From contig NZ_RQGH01000028.1 in the NCBI RefSeq assembly GCF_004769635.1, positions 186,001-250,000 on the forward strand: a DNA stretch of 64,000 nt, written 5' to 3'. This document shows positions 21,106-29,546 of this stretch, in pieces. The position numbers were made by a program, and so were the translations under genes. This stretch comes from Leptospira jelokensis (lineage in GTDB: Bacteria; Spirochaetota; Leptospiria; Leptospirales; Leptospiraceae). A model generated the notes under the pieces. The model was not told where the DNA came from. It made no database searches and saw only the letters and a list, made by a program, of their open reading frames with translations. Position 1 is the stretch's first letter. Each line of letters begins with the position of its first letter.

Positions 21106-21140
21106 AACAAATCATTGTTACAGAGTGGCAATGATTTGTT
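21106..21140. terminator. Long hairpin after metH
   Basis: AACAAATCATTG (21106-21117) and CAATGATTTGTT (21129-21140) form a perfect 12-bp stem with an 11-base loop, eight bases after the metH stop. It is AT-rich and followed by CCTTGTTCTG rather than a T run, so it may act as a terminator or as an mRNA-stabilising 3' hairpin before the next small gene. Confidence 0.55.
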
Positions 21141-21164
21141 CCTTGTTCTGAAATGGAGATCTCA

Positions 21165-21458
21165 ATGAAAACTTCTGGATCGTCACACAGCCACGGTTGG
21201 AAATCGGTAGCAACAGGGAACCTCAACGAAGGGTTTTCCTTCCATCCAAAACTTGCCGAATGGTTACAAACTTACACAAACATTCCAAAAGATGTTGAGT
21301 TGGAAGTCCTAGAAGTGAGTTGCGGAGAGGTGAGTTGCCCGACCGAAGAAACATTGATTCTTTGGGACAAACAAGAGTTTCGTATTTCGCGTAAAAAAGA
21401 AAATATTTCCAAAATGGATGTTAACTTGTCCTGGAAACGGTTCCAAGAGAAGGCTTAG
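21165..21458 (+). CDS. Small conserved-looking protein with CGxxSCPTEET motif
   Basis: 97 residues from ATG 21165, which has GGAG six bases before it; an ATG four codons earlier would place the SD inside the gene. There is no signal peptide or membrane segment. The centre reads LEVSCGEVSCPTEETLILWD, a Cys pair followed by P-T-E-E-T. This resembles small proteins found beside nitrogen and sulfur metabolism genes, but I cannot name the family. It lies just downstream of metH in the same direction. A role in sulfur or metal handling is possible but not shown. Two Cys in CGEVSCP could bind a metal. Confidence 0.65.
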   Translation: MKTSGSSHSHGWKSVATGNLNEGFSFHPKLAEWLQTYTNIPKDVELEVLEVSCGEVSCPTEETLILWDKQEFRISRKKENISKMDVNLSWKRFQEKA

Positions 21459-21644
21459 AGCAATCTTTGTAACAATGATCCTATGGATTGAACTAATTCG
21501 GGCAATATGGAAAATCATGGATTGATAGCGATTGGATTAAATACCAATGATTAGCAAGAAGTTATGTGTTAATATCAGCGCAAATTTCTAATCTCATCCA
21601 ATTGTTTTTTACCTGCGTTTCACCATATTATGTAAGGTCAGCCC

Positions 21645-22388
21645 ATGAATCAAATTCTATTAGAAATCGTTCCAAGAGATATAAATTCTGTTTTGCAAGA
21701 TGTGAATTTTGTTAAAAGTAATTTTCATCACATAACAGAAATTAATATACCAGATCTACTAAGATTCGATAATCGAAGTTGGGAAGTGGCGTCTTCTGTT
21801 CGGCCAATTTTCTCTAATGTGATCCCTCATATACGAGCCATTGATTTTGATATAAACAATTGCGAAAATCTGATTCATACTCTAAAATCGCATCAGATCC
21901 CGTCGGTTGTTGTCATCAAAGGTGACCCACCTACGGATATGTCAAAACGAGTTTACCCAACTACATCCATACAAATGATCAAGAAACTAAAAAAAGAAAT
22001 ACCCCAACTTAGAGTATTTGCTGCGATTGATCAATATCGAGTTGGTATCAAAAATGAGTTTGATTATATCGAATTGAAGAAAGATGCAGGGGCCGATGGA
22101 TTTTTGACTCAGCCATTTTTTGATATGAGATTGGTTGATATTTTTTCAGAAAAACTGAATGGTTTGGAAGTTTATATTGGAATTAGTCCTGTGATCACGG
22201 AGAAATCCCAAAGTTATTGGGAATCTATGAATCGGGCTTATTTTACAAAAGATTTTCAACCGAGTATGGAATGGAACGTGAAATTTGCAAAGGATGTGAT
22301 TTCATATTGTTCGAAGAACGGTATGAATGCTTATTTGATGCCTATCCGAATCAATTTAGCAGAATATTTACATCACATTTTTACTTGA
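21645..22388 (+). CDS. metF: Methylenetetrahydrofolate reductase-like protein
   Basis: 247 residues, about 50 fewer than E. coli MetF. Family landmarks of the flavin TIM barrel are visible: LLEIVPRD at the N-terminus (where typical MetF has SFEF.P), VVVIKGDPP matching the conserved GDPP loop, and GADGFLTQPFFD matching the GADF.ITQ.FFD segment. MetF reduces 5,10-methylene-THF to 5-methyl-THF, the methyl donor used by MetH. The position downstream of metH fits that role. The short length and altered N-terminus leave open that it is a divergent reductase with another electron donor. AAGG lies about eight bases before the ATG. The codon use looks more AT-rich than metH. Confidence 0.75.
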   Translation: MNQILLEIVPRDINSVLQDVNFVKSNFHHITEINIPDLLRFDNRSWEVASSVRPIFSNVIPHIRAIDFDINNCENLIHTLKSHQIPSVVVIKGDPPTDMSKRVYPTTSIQMIKKLKKEIPQLRVFAAIDQYRVGIKNEFDYIELKKDAGADGFLTQPFFDMRLVDIFSEKLNGLEVYIGISPVITEKSQSYWESMNRAYFTKDFQPSMEWNVKFAKDVISYCSKNGMNAYLMPIRINLAEYLHHIFT

Positions 22389-22537
22389 GTTTGCGCACAA
22401 GCGTAAAATCCCTTGCGGGTATAAGATCGAGGATACAAGCAAATCATCAGTGAATGGACGAAAGGAATCCAACATAATTTGTGTATTAGGAAATTGTTGT
22501 AACACTTTGGATCCTAGAATGAGACAAGGAGAATAAC

Positions 22538-23077
22538 ATGAAGAATTTATTTGTCTTACTGTTCGTTGGAATTTGTAGTTATTGTAACGAAAATTCATCT
22601 ACTGATCCAGCTTTATCGAATGTAACAACTGATCACAAACAAATTGAGGAACCTAAGTTAGAAATAACAGATGACGATATTAGATATCATAAACATTTCG
22701 TCAAAAATGATTTAGGGTTGAGAAAAGAGTGGAAGGGGGTAGCTAAATATTTACGAAGCGATAATGAAACAAATTCAAACGTTGAAGTAACAATCGATCT
22801 TTGTAATTTTCCATACAGTGAAACATTGGTATTTTTGCATGAGCCTAAACTCAATAGAAAACGAAATTTTAGTACTTTAGACATAACAGACCAAGATTAT
22901 CAAATACCGACTTTTCATGTTCACTTTTATATACCAGGCGACTTTTCATTTAGTGATGATTTCATAACGGGGTATCTTTCGTTCGATGCGAAAAATAAAA
23001 AACTTTCATTCTTAGGGAATGACTATTTCAGTCCTATGGAATTCAAGGACTATCGGTGTCGGAATAATGATTTATAA
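22538..23077 (+). CDS. Putative lipoprotein, orphan
   Basis: 179 residues starting with a short lipoprotein-type signal (MKNLFVLLFVGICSYC), lipid attachment probably at Cys16. The mature part begins with a Ser/Thr-rich linker and then a beta-rich domain; I recognise no family. The ATG has AAGGAG about eight bases upstream. Codon use and base composition are clearly more AT-rich than the neighbouring methionine genes, which hints at acquired DNA. A truncated coding remnant overlaps its 3' end in another frame. Confidence 0.65.
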   Translation: MKNLFVLLFVGICSYCNENSSTDPALSNVTTDHKQIEEPKLEITDDDIRYHKHFVKNDLGLRKEWKGVAKYLRSDNETNSNVEVTIDLCNFPYSETLVFLHEPKLNRKRNFSTLDITDQDYQIPTFHVHFYIPGDFSFSDDFITGYLSFDAKNKKLSFLGNDYFSPMEFKDYRCRNNDL

Positions 23078-23235
23078 ATCAAAGTGGAGCTACACAAAAA
23101 GTAAAAATACTATACTTTGATTATTCGATTGCTACAGGAGGTGAACAACAAGCAAAAATTTCTTTTACGGTTGGACAGGCACAATGGAGTTCTACAAAAG
23201 AAAACTCTATTTACTGGACTAGGTGTAATGTATAA
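23071..23235 (+). pseudogene. Headless coding remnant
   Basis: After a TGA at 23068-23070, the frame stays open for 54 codons to TAA 23233-23235 and reads like real protein (VKILYFDYSIATGGEQQAKI, then VGQAQWSSTKENSIYWTRC). It has no ATG, GTG or TTG start and overlaps the stop of the lipoprotein gene by seven bases. I take it as the 3' end of a lost gene, perhaps another secreted beta-rich protein. It supports decay in this AT-rich stretch. Confidence 0.35.
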
Positions 23236-23276
23236 ATTTAAAACTTATAGTATTGGAGATAGAACGGTGGTTCATT

Positions 23277-23828
23277 ATGAAGACTGATTTTTTAATTGTA
23301 AGACTCAAAAAGATGAGAATCGCGAGACCAATATTGATTCTTTTAATAATGACAACTTGGAATTTATTTTCAGAGAAAGAAGTGTATATGCAAGATTTTG
23401 AAAAGAATAAATTTTGCCTAAAAAAAGATGAATATGTAAATGAAATAGTCAGACAACCTGCGATTTTTGTCGGCTCACCAAGTTACAGTAGTCGTTTCAA
23501 AAGAAATAAGATCGAACTAAATTGGAAAGCAAAAGCAGATTCCGAAGAATTTACAGTTATATTAAAATTATTTGAGGTTCCTTATAGACAGCCAGACGGT
23601 GAGCCTATTATTGGAAAACCAATCCAAAGAGTTATAGAAAAGATACAGATGCTGCCTGGGAAACCCGTCAATAAAACTTATTTTCTAAAAATTCCCGAGA
23701 ACTACTCTCAATTTAAAGAAGATTACGATTCGTTTACAGTTTTCTTCGATATAAAAATAGAGAACATGACGAATAAGAAATCATGTTTTGAGAAATTCCA
23801 AATCAGTGGTGTCGGATTGAAGGAATAA
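23277..23828 (+). CDS. Exported protein of unknown function, orphan
   Basis: 183 residues from ATG 23277, which is preceded by GGTGG; another in-frame ATG 12 codons later (MRIARPILILLIMTTWNLF) would give a cleaner signal peptide. The hydrophobic segment at residues about 17-32 is a signal peptide or anchor. The rest is beta-rich with two Cys (FCLKKDE near the start, KSCFEKF near the end) that could pair. No family recognised. It shares the AT-rich composition of the preceding lipoprotein gene. Confidence 0.55.
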   Translation: MKTDFLIVRLKKMRIARPILILLIMTTWNLFSEKEVYMQDFEKNKFCLKKDEYVNEIVRQPAIFVGSPSYSSRFKRNKIELNWKAKADSEEFTVILKLFEVPYRQPDGEPIIGKPIQRVIEKIQMLPGKPVNKTYFLKIPENYSQFKEDYDSFTVFFDIKIENMTNKKSCFEKFQISGVGLKE

Positions 23829-24307
23829 AAATAACTTTCTAATCAAATGCCTCGCCTAAACAAAAATTTTTACCAAAGCGTTCGCTATGTTAGACGCTGG
23901 CTTCACATAAGAATGATTCTGAACGCAGAATACAAACAGAACTTATTGAAAGGTGTCTAACCGAAATAAGTAATGTTTAAAAGAGAGTATTTTCTCTTAC
24001 GTGCTTTTCTTCCAAAAGTATTTGTGGTAATGTTCGCCTAGCTAGAGTTAATTTTATAATTGGTAGTTTCTATATCTGGTTTAAGGAGAGTGGGTTGGGA
24101 GAAGGGAGTAAAGCGACAGTTAACAAAACTCTTAAAACAAGAAAAACTAACGGGCGATAAGTGAAATGTGCATATCCCACAAATTGTCTTCAATTCAATG
24201 CAATGCTAAGTTGGAATCAATGCAAGGATTAGCCTTGATTTTAGTTGTTTTGTATTCCCTCTTAAACATTTGTAAATGATTGGCTGTCTTTCAATCCCAT
24301 CCCTCTT
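23829..24307. other. AT-rich non-coding stretch with remnants
   Basis: Nearly 480 bases without a convincing gene. It holds an attC-like sequence ending GTTAGACGC at about 23889-23897, a matching GTCTAAC at 23955-23961, and a hairpin AAGAGAG...TTCTCTT near 23980-23999. A short frame ending near 24151 (GLGEGSKATVNKTLKTRK) could be the tail of a lost gene. It looks like an accessory, decaying segment. No intact transposase or integrase is present. Confidence 0.45.
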
Positions 24308-24366
24308 GCGCCAGCGATAGAAGCGGAAATCCTTTCCAGAGGAAAGATTGGAGCGGATAGCGCGGT
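24308..24366 (+). ncRNA. Structured repeat-like element resembling Flavo-1 RNA
   Basis: The element carries GCGATAGAAGCGGAAATCC, an inner hairpin CTTTCC-AGA-GGAAAG, and then AGCGGATAGCGCGG. The order GCGATAGAAGCGGA - variable hairpin - AGCGGATAGC is what I remember of the Flavo-1 class of multicopy RNAs in Bacteroidetes. The variable hairpin between two conserved flanks is typical of such an RNA. It lies just beyond the 3' end of the leftward gene at 24423. Assignment is by eye and memory. Confidence 0.45.
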
Positions 24367-24422
24367 CGTTTTAAAATCAATTACTGATCCAATAACAAAT
24401 GCGAGGCGCCCAGGAATTGATT

Positions 24423-25244
24423 TTAATTTGAGCGGGAAGGGGTGACAGGCATATAGTACTTGAGTCCTAAGTTTCCTTGGATCTCAGGTGCCCATAGTTC
24501 GTCGAGTGTGCGACCAGCTTCTCTCGCATTGATGGGAACTCGCACCATCCCTTCAAAGGTAAGGTTGCTATTCGAAATACTGATCCCTGGTGTGACGTAA
24601 ACTTGTCTTCCTACGAAGTTGGTTCGCGAGGGTTCTTGGGCACGGATAGAGGAATTAAAACGATTGGAATATTCGGATGCATCAAACCGGTGTAATTCGG
24701 AGAGTTGCAGAAACAATTCCCAACGAGAGTTTTTGATAAAGGAAAATAAATTACGATTGAGTCGGTATTTGATCCGCACTTTTGATTCAGCCACATCCAC
24801 ATACCCACCCGATGCTTGGTTCAGTGACATACCCATGCTGAGACCCAAATCAAATGTGAAACCATTGCGGTAGTACACATACGTTACATTTGGTTGGTAG
24901 GAAAGGATTGCAGCGTTTGACCTCTCTGGTCTGACATCAAAATTCCCTTCCGGGTTGCGGTATGGATTGACCGAAGAAAATGGTACCACTGGCGAAAAAA
25001 TCTGAATGCCTGCGATGGGATCGTCGGATTTAGAAAAAATGGAATGGGAACCAATTTCCAATTCTTTTGGGAATCGAAATGGGATTAGTATCGCCAAATT
25101 TCCGTTATGTGACCCGCCTACTTGGAAGAGGGAAGCCCTTGGATCGGTAAAAGAATAACTCGAGAAAAAAGGTAGACCTTGCGCTAAAAGGGTCAGGCTC
25201 GTTAAGGATACGAGAATCGAGATAAGAGTGATCTTTTTTAGCAT
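24423..25244 (-). CDS. Predicted outer-membrane beta-barrel protein
   Basis: 273 residues with a clear signal peptide (MLKKITLISILVSLTSLTLLAQ). The mature protein is made of amphipathic strands with many Tyr/Phe/Ser/Asn (VTYVYYRNGFTFDLGLSMGM; VYVTPGISISNSNLTFEGMV) and finishes with LGLKYYMPV, as in small outer-membrane barrels. It probably forms a pore or surface protein in the outer membrane; the role is unknown. It diverges from pfkA with about 85 bp between start codons, where both promoters must lie. Downstream is the Flavo-1-like element. Confidence 0.7.
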   Translation of the reverse strand: MLKKITLISILVSLTSLTLLAQGLPFFSSYSFTDPRASLFQVGGSHNGNLAILIPFRFPKELEIGSHSIFSKSDDPIAGIQIFSPVVPFSSVNPYRNPEGNFDVRPERSNAAILSYQPNVTYVYYRNGFTFDLGLSMGMSLNQASGGYVDVAESKVRIKYRLNRNLFSFIKNSRWELFLQLSELHRFDASEYSNRFNSSIRAQEPSRTNFVGRQVYVTPGISISNSNLTFEGMVRVPINAREAGRTLDELWAPEIQGNLGLKYYMPVTPSRSN

Positions 25245-25328
25245 CTAAAAGCATTTCTGTCTGATTTTCCTTTGTTTGGCAATGAAATTTGCTTTCTTCT
25301 CTTCCTTTTTTTGTTATAAGTGAGACCG

Positions 25329-26633
25329 ATGAATCAAAACGATACCAAAGTTGAACAATTTGGACCTTGCACCATCCCAAACCCAGCAGGGTATGACTAC
25401 TGGACAGAAGACAATTCCGTTGTCCTTTTCCAAACCATCTTTTCGGGTCCAGATGACGCCAAAAAAACCATTGATTCAAGCCCTGTCTTCTTTGAACAAG
25501 CGGGTCCAAAAGAAAAAATCTACTACCGACCGGAAGAAGTGACCGCGGGCATTGTTACTTGCGGTGGGCTTTGCCCTGGCATCAACGATGTGATCCGAGC
25601 ACTCGTGATGGAATTACATTATCGTTACAAAGTTCCAAGGATTTTAGGCTTCCCATTTGGGTATGAAGGGCTTGTGAAAAAATTTGGGCATAGGCCTGTC
25701 GAACTCACTCCTGATAAGGTTGCTCACATCATGAATTTTGGTGGATCCATCCTTGGGTCTTCGAGGGGCAATCAAAAGATCGAAGATATGGTGGATACTT
25801 TGTTTTTGTATGGAGTGAAGATGTTGTTTTGCATTGGAGGGGATGGGACCTTACGTGGTGCCGAAGCCATCCAAGCCGAGATCAAAAAACGAAAAGAAGA
25901 CATCGCGATTGTTGGCATTCCGAAAACCATCGACAATGATATCAATTATGTCCAAAAAACTTTTGGGTTCTCAACTGCGTTTAGTAAGGCAGTAGAAGCT
26001 GTTAATTGTGCCCACGAAGAAGCAAAAGGTGCACCGAATGGGATTGGTCTTGTGAAACTGATGGGACGCCACTCAGGTTTCATTGCCGTGAATTCTGCAT
26101 TGGCTTCTAAAAATGTAAATTTTGTCCTCATCCCAGAGCTTGATTTTGATTTAGAAGGGGAAGGTGCTTTTCTTCCCGTTTTACTCGATCGTGTGAAACG
26201 GAGAGGGCATGCTGTTGTGATTGTGGCGGAAGGGGCTGGGCAAAAGTATTTCGAAGACAAGGGTGAAAAAGACCGATCGGGTAACAAGAAGTTGGCGGAC
26301 ATCGGAGTATTTATGAAAGATAAAATCACCGAATACTTTCAGAAAGAAGGAGCTGCTTTAAATCTCAAATACATAGATCCAAGTTACATCATCCGATCTG
26401 TTCCTGCTAATGCAGAAGATTCTGTTTTTTGTGGGTTCCTTGCCCAGAATGCGGTGCACGCCGCGTTTGCCGGTCGTACCGGATGTGTGGTTGGAATTTG
26501 GAACAATGTGTTTACTGTGATGCCAATATCACTTGCCATTGCCGAACGAAAAGTCCTTAGGCCAGAACGGAGTACTTTGTGGAGAGCACTGCTTGCTTCC
26601 ACGGGCCAACCAAATTCGATGAAAGCAAAATAG
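25329..26633 (+). CDS. pfkA: 6-phosphofructokinase, spirochaete type
   Basis: 434 residues from ATG 25329; a GTG three codons upstream is possible. Phosphofructokinase motifs: [14 protein letters not shown] (nucleotide loop), [23 protein letters not shown] with the catalytic Asp, and [10 protein letters not shown]. Gly in GGDGT, rather than the Asp of pyrophosphate enzymes, points to ATP as phosphoryl donor, although PKTIDND (Lys instead of Gly) is shared with the PPi-type clade. It has about 110 residues more than E. coli PfkA, mostly at the N-terminus, like other spirochaetal and plant-type enzymes. It phosphorylates fructose-6-phosphate. It is a monocistronic unit, with the efflux operon downstream having its own start. 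Confidence 0.93.
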   Translation: MNQNDTKVEQFGPCTIPNPAGYDYWTEDNSVVLFQTIFSGPDDAKKTIDSSPVFFEQAGPKEKIYYRPEEVTAGIVTCGGLCPGINDVIRALVMELHYRYKVPRILGFPFGYEGLVKKFGHRPVELTPDKVAHIMNFGGSILGSSRGNQKIEDMVDTLFLYGVKMLFCIGGDGTLRGAEAIQAEIKKRKEDIAIVGIPKTIDNDINYVQKTFGFSTAFSKAVEAVNCAHEEAKGAPNGIGLVKLMGRHSGFIAVNSALASKNVNFVLIPELDFDLEGEGAFLPVLLDRVKRRGHAVVIVAEGAGQKYFEDKGEKDRSGNKKLADIGVFMKDKITEYFQKEGAALNLKYIDPSYIIRSVPANAEDSVFCGFLAQNAVHAAFAGRTGCVVGIWNNVFTVMPISLAIAERKVLRPERSTLWRALLASTGQPNSMKAK

Positions 26634-26731
26634 GATTTCTGCAAAATTTTTTCCTTCCTATGGATTCTCGGTTTTGTCTAAATGGTATCGTGAATACCAG
26701 GGAATCAAAACTAGGGAAGGAAAGACGAATT

Positions 26732-27130
26732 GTGAGTGCAGTTCTCCTCACAACCTTTGCCTTTGTTTTGGTTTGTACCGCGGGTTTTTTCCCTTGTCCC
26801 AAGATCGGTTTCATGAATGGATCGTTTGGTTCTGACAACTTACAAGACATTGCGATGCCATGCCATGCGCCTTCCAACGAAGGAGGGACATCCAGTGAAG
26901 GGGCGAAGGGAGATCCAACATGCCAATGTGAAGAGATTTCAAATTCAGAAGGTGTTTCCTTTCAAATTGAATTTTCCAAATTGGTCCGAGTCTCATTTCA
27001 GAAACTCTACGTCCTATCGCAATTAGATTTGCCAGTTCTAAGGTTAGAGTGGCAAAAAAATCTGCATCTATCGGAATCCATTCCGAATCAATTCCAAATC
27101 CAACAAAATACCATCAAACTACTCATTTAA
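26732..27130 (+). CDS. Small membrane or secreted Cys/Met-containing protein at the head of the metal-efflux operon
   Basis: About 132 residues from GTG 26732, preceded by GGAAGGAAAG. The N-terminus is hydrophobic (VLLTTFAFVLVCTAGFF), a signal or anchor. The next part has metal-friendly residues (FFPCPKIGFM, DIAMPCHAP, TCQCEE: five Cys, with Met and His). The C-terminal half is hydrophilic. It is followed after 42 bp by the TolC-like gene. Similar small extracytoplasmic proteins often precede heavy-metal RND genes and bind metal for the pump; that role here is inference from position and composition. I do not recognise a named family. Confidence 0.6.
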   Translation: MSAVLLTTFAFVLVCTAGFFPCPKIGFMNGSFGSDNLQDIAMPCHAPSNEGGTSSEGAKGDPTCQCEEISNSEGVSFQIEFSKLVRVSFQKLYVLSQLDLPVLRLEWQKNLHLSESIPNQFQIQQNTIKLLI

Positions 27131-27172
27131 ACCAACCCCATTTTGATTCAAATAAAAATTGGAGGTCATTCT

Positions 27173-28537
27173 ATGAGATTACTTTACATATGTATATTAA
27201 AATATACTACATTATTGATATTCTATGCGTTTTCGGTCCAAGTTTATGGCGAAAGTTCAATAAGTATTGATAAAAAGATACATACAATTCTAAAAACACA
27301 TCCAGAAGTTTCGTTGAAATTCTTAGAAGCAAAAGAAAAAGAATTTCGATCCAAACATGTCGATGTTTACCCTGATCCAAAAATTGGATTTGCATACAGG
27401 TCCTATCCTTATCGTTCCGGATTCAGTACCGATAGGGTTAGGCCAGACACTCCGAGTATGACAGGAAAGGAGTATTCGATTTCCCAAGAAATTCCCTTCC
27501 CAGGGAAATTGGATATAGAAAAACGAATCTTAAAATCGGATTCAGAATTGGATTTTTGGACAGGTGTTTGGGTTCAAAATGAATTTTTGAAATCTTATTT
27601 TGAACTGGTCCTTTCTCTTGCAGCAAATGAAAGGGAATTGGCTGATTTGGAAACTGTCCAAAAACAACTGGAAACAAAAATCAAATTGGAATCAGCACAG
27701 TATGCTGCCACTCAATCGAAAATTACAAATGCATTAAAAACAAAAAATGCAATTGAGAGAATCAAAGATCGAATCGCTGAAAAAAGAATTGGAGTAAAAG
27801 AACTTAAAGAGTCATTAAAATTTTATGATGATCACTTGAGTGATACCCATATTTCAGAAACAGAAATCATCGAATACCTTTCTTATCAAGAAAAGTATAT
27901 AGAAGAGGAGTTAACTCAAGTTTCCATTTCAAAAATACCAGCAATTCAATATGCAGAAGTAAACCAATCCAAAGCCATCCAGGAATCCAAAAAAGATGAA
28001 CTTCTCCATTTTCCTGATTTTGAAGTGTTTGTGAGTTATATGGAAAGACGGCGTAAACCATTTTTATTGGATAGTGGCCCATTGAATGTCGCGATCATGG
28101 ACAATCCTGAATTTGCGGGAGACCTTTGGAGTGCCGGTGTAACGGTCCGATTGCCTGTATGGTCTTTGTCAAAAGTTGATGAACTCAACCAATCCAATGC
28201 AATCAAAATCACAAGGTTACAAAAGGAAAAAGAAAAAGAACGTAAGAGGATTCAAGCAGAATATTATGCAACAGTTGAAGCCTGGCGAGGGAATATGGAA
28301 CGACTCCAAAACTACCAATTGAACCTTTTGCCAACCTTGCAGAAAAATATCAAAACGTCTCTTTCTTCTTACTCAAAAGGAGATTCCTTACTTGGTGAAA
28401 GTTATGAATTCATCATCGAATCATTAGAGATGCAATCACAATTACACCAAATTCAGTTTAGAAGATGGGCTTCTGTTTTGAAGTTATTACAACTCACCAA
28501 TCACTTACTTCCTGAAGGAGGAAATTATGAAAACTAA
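27173..28537 (+). CDS. cusC: Outer-membrane efflux protein, CusC/CzcC/TolC type
   Basis: 454 residues from ATG 27173, which has GGAGG about seven bases before it; the upstream in-frame ATG would bury the signal. After a signal peptide (ending VYGES), the outer membrane efflux protein fold is visible: two repeats rich in long coiled-coil helices (TQSKITNALKTKNAIERIKD; LQKEKEKERKRIQAEYYATV), PDPKIGFAYRS near the start, and ISQEIPFPGKLDIEKRI, the conserved Q.I.FPGK segment of heavy-metal members. It forms the trimeric channel of the tripartite pump with the two following genes; its stop overlaps the adaptor's start by 11 bases. Confidence 0.9.
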   Translation: MRLLYICILKYTTLLIFYAFSVQVYGESSISIDKKIHTILKTHPEVSLKFLEAKEKEFRSKHVDVYPDPKIGFAYRSYPYRSGFSTDRVRPDTPSMTGKEYSISQEIPFPGKLDIEKRILKSDSELDFWTGVWVQNEFLKSYFELVLSLAANERELADLETVQKQLETKIKLESAQYAATQSKITNALKTKNAIERIKDRIAEKRIGVKELKESLKFYDDHLSDTHISETEIIEYLSYQEKYIEEELTQVSISKIPAIQYAEVNQSKAIQESKKDELLHFPDFEVFVSYMERRRKPFLLDSGPLNVAIMDNPEFAGDLWSAGVTVRLPVWSLSKVDELNQSNAIKITRLQKEKEKERKRIQAEYYATVEAWRGNMERLQNYQLNLLPTLQKNIKTSLSSYSKGDSLLGESYEFIIESLEMQSQLHQIQFRRWASVLKLLQLTNHLLPEGGNYEN

Positions 28538-29546
28538 AACACTTATACTCATCAGTTTATTGTTTGCGATCTTTTTGGAATCGTGCGGAGAAACAACGCA
28601 TAACCATAAAGAGGTGTATACATGCCCGATGCACCCACAGATTGAAATGGACCACCCAGGGGAATGCCCGATTTGTGGGATGCAACTTGTCAAAAAAGAA
28701 GAAGAACCAGTTGGCACAAATCATTCAGACCATGCCAATACACTTCAAGATGATACTCCAAAGAGTGAATCTAGTTTAAAATTATCAGACAACAAACAAT
28801 CAATTTTAAATTTAGAAACCGTTTTTGTGTCTAAGGGAGAAATACAAAAATCCATCAATGTGAGTGGGCAGGTTGCCTATGATCCAGAAATTTTTTCCAC
28901 AGTCAATGAATACAAATCAATTCCAAATGAAGGAGAATGGGGGAAGGATTTAAAACAAGGGATTCGGTTAAAATTCGCCAAATTGGGGTTAAGTGAATCA
29001 CAAATACGTTATGCACTCTCAAAAAATGTAGATTTGTTTTTAACAGGGAAATCAGGTAAATCAGCCTTGCTCGTATTTCAGGTATATGAAAATGACATTC
29101 CATTTTTGAAAGTTGGGAAGAGTATCGATATCGTTACAGAAAACGAATCAGGAGGCCCAAAAAAAGCAAAGATCGTAGCAATTGGGAATCTCATCAATGA
29201 AGAAACTCGTACCCTTTCTGTTTGGTGTGAATTGAAAGATCCATCCAATGGATTCAAACCTCAGATGTATGTCCAAGGTTCGTATGAAATCCAAAAATTG
29301 AATGTTTTACGAATCCCAAAAGATTCCATTTTGCCAACTGGTAAATCGGATTTGGTTTACCACAAAACTGGCCAAAATCAATTTCTTCCCAAAAAAATTA
29401 AAACTGGTTTCTCTTCTTCCGAGTGGGTCGAGGTAATCGACGGCTTGAATGAAGACGACGAAATTGTTTCAAAAGCAAGTTTCCTTTTGGATTCTGAATC
29501 AAAACTAAAGTTAGGTGGAGATAAAAATGATCAGCACAATCATTAA
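28527..29546 (+). CDS. cusB: Shortened RND periplasmic adaptor with heavy-metal-binding domain (CusB type), lipoprotein
   Basis: 339 residues. The lipoprotein signal ends FLESCGE (Cys20). Residues about 30-52 are the heavy-metal-binding domain seen in CusB and CopA partners: YTCPMHPQI then GECPICGMQL, with Cys-x-Met-His and Cys-x-x-Cys-x-Met ligands. After NVSGQVAYDP the usual barrel-sandwich half and the long alpha hairpin appear mostly missing; the protein resumes at LKFAKLGLSESQI and the beta-barrel part (LLVFQVYENDIPFLKVGKSI). It is about 60-80 residues shorter than typical CusB. It should link CusA to CusC; the shortening is unusual, with no frameshift seen. Its last 20 bases overlap the cusA start. 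Confidence 0.85.
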   Translation: MKTKTLILISLLFAIFLESCGETTHNHKEVYTCPMHPQIEMDHPGECPICGMQLVKKEEEPVGTNHSDHANTLQDDTPKSESSLKLSDNKQSILNLETVFVSKGEIQKSINVSGQVAYDPEIFSTVNEYKSIPNEGEWGKDLKQGIRLKFAKLGLSESQIRYALSKNVDLFLTGKSGKSALLVFQVYENDIPFLKVGKSIDIVTENESGGPKKAKIVAIGNLINEETRTLSVWCELKDPSNGFKPQMYVQGSYEIQKLNVLRIPKDSILPTGKSDLVYHKTGQNQFLPKKIKTGFSSSEWVEVIDGLNEDDEIVSKASFLLDSESKLKLGGDKNDQHNH

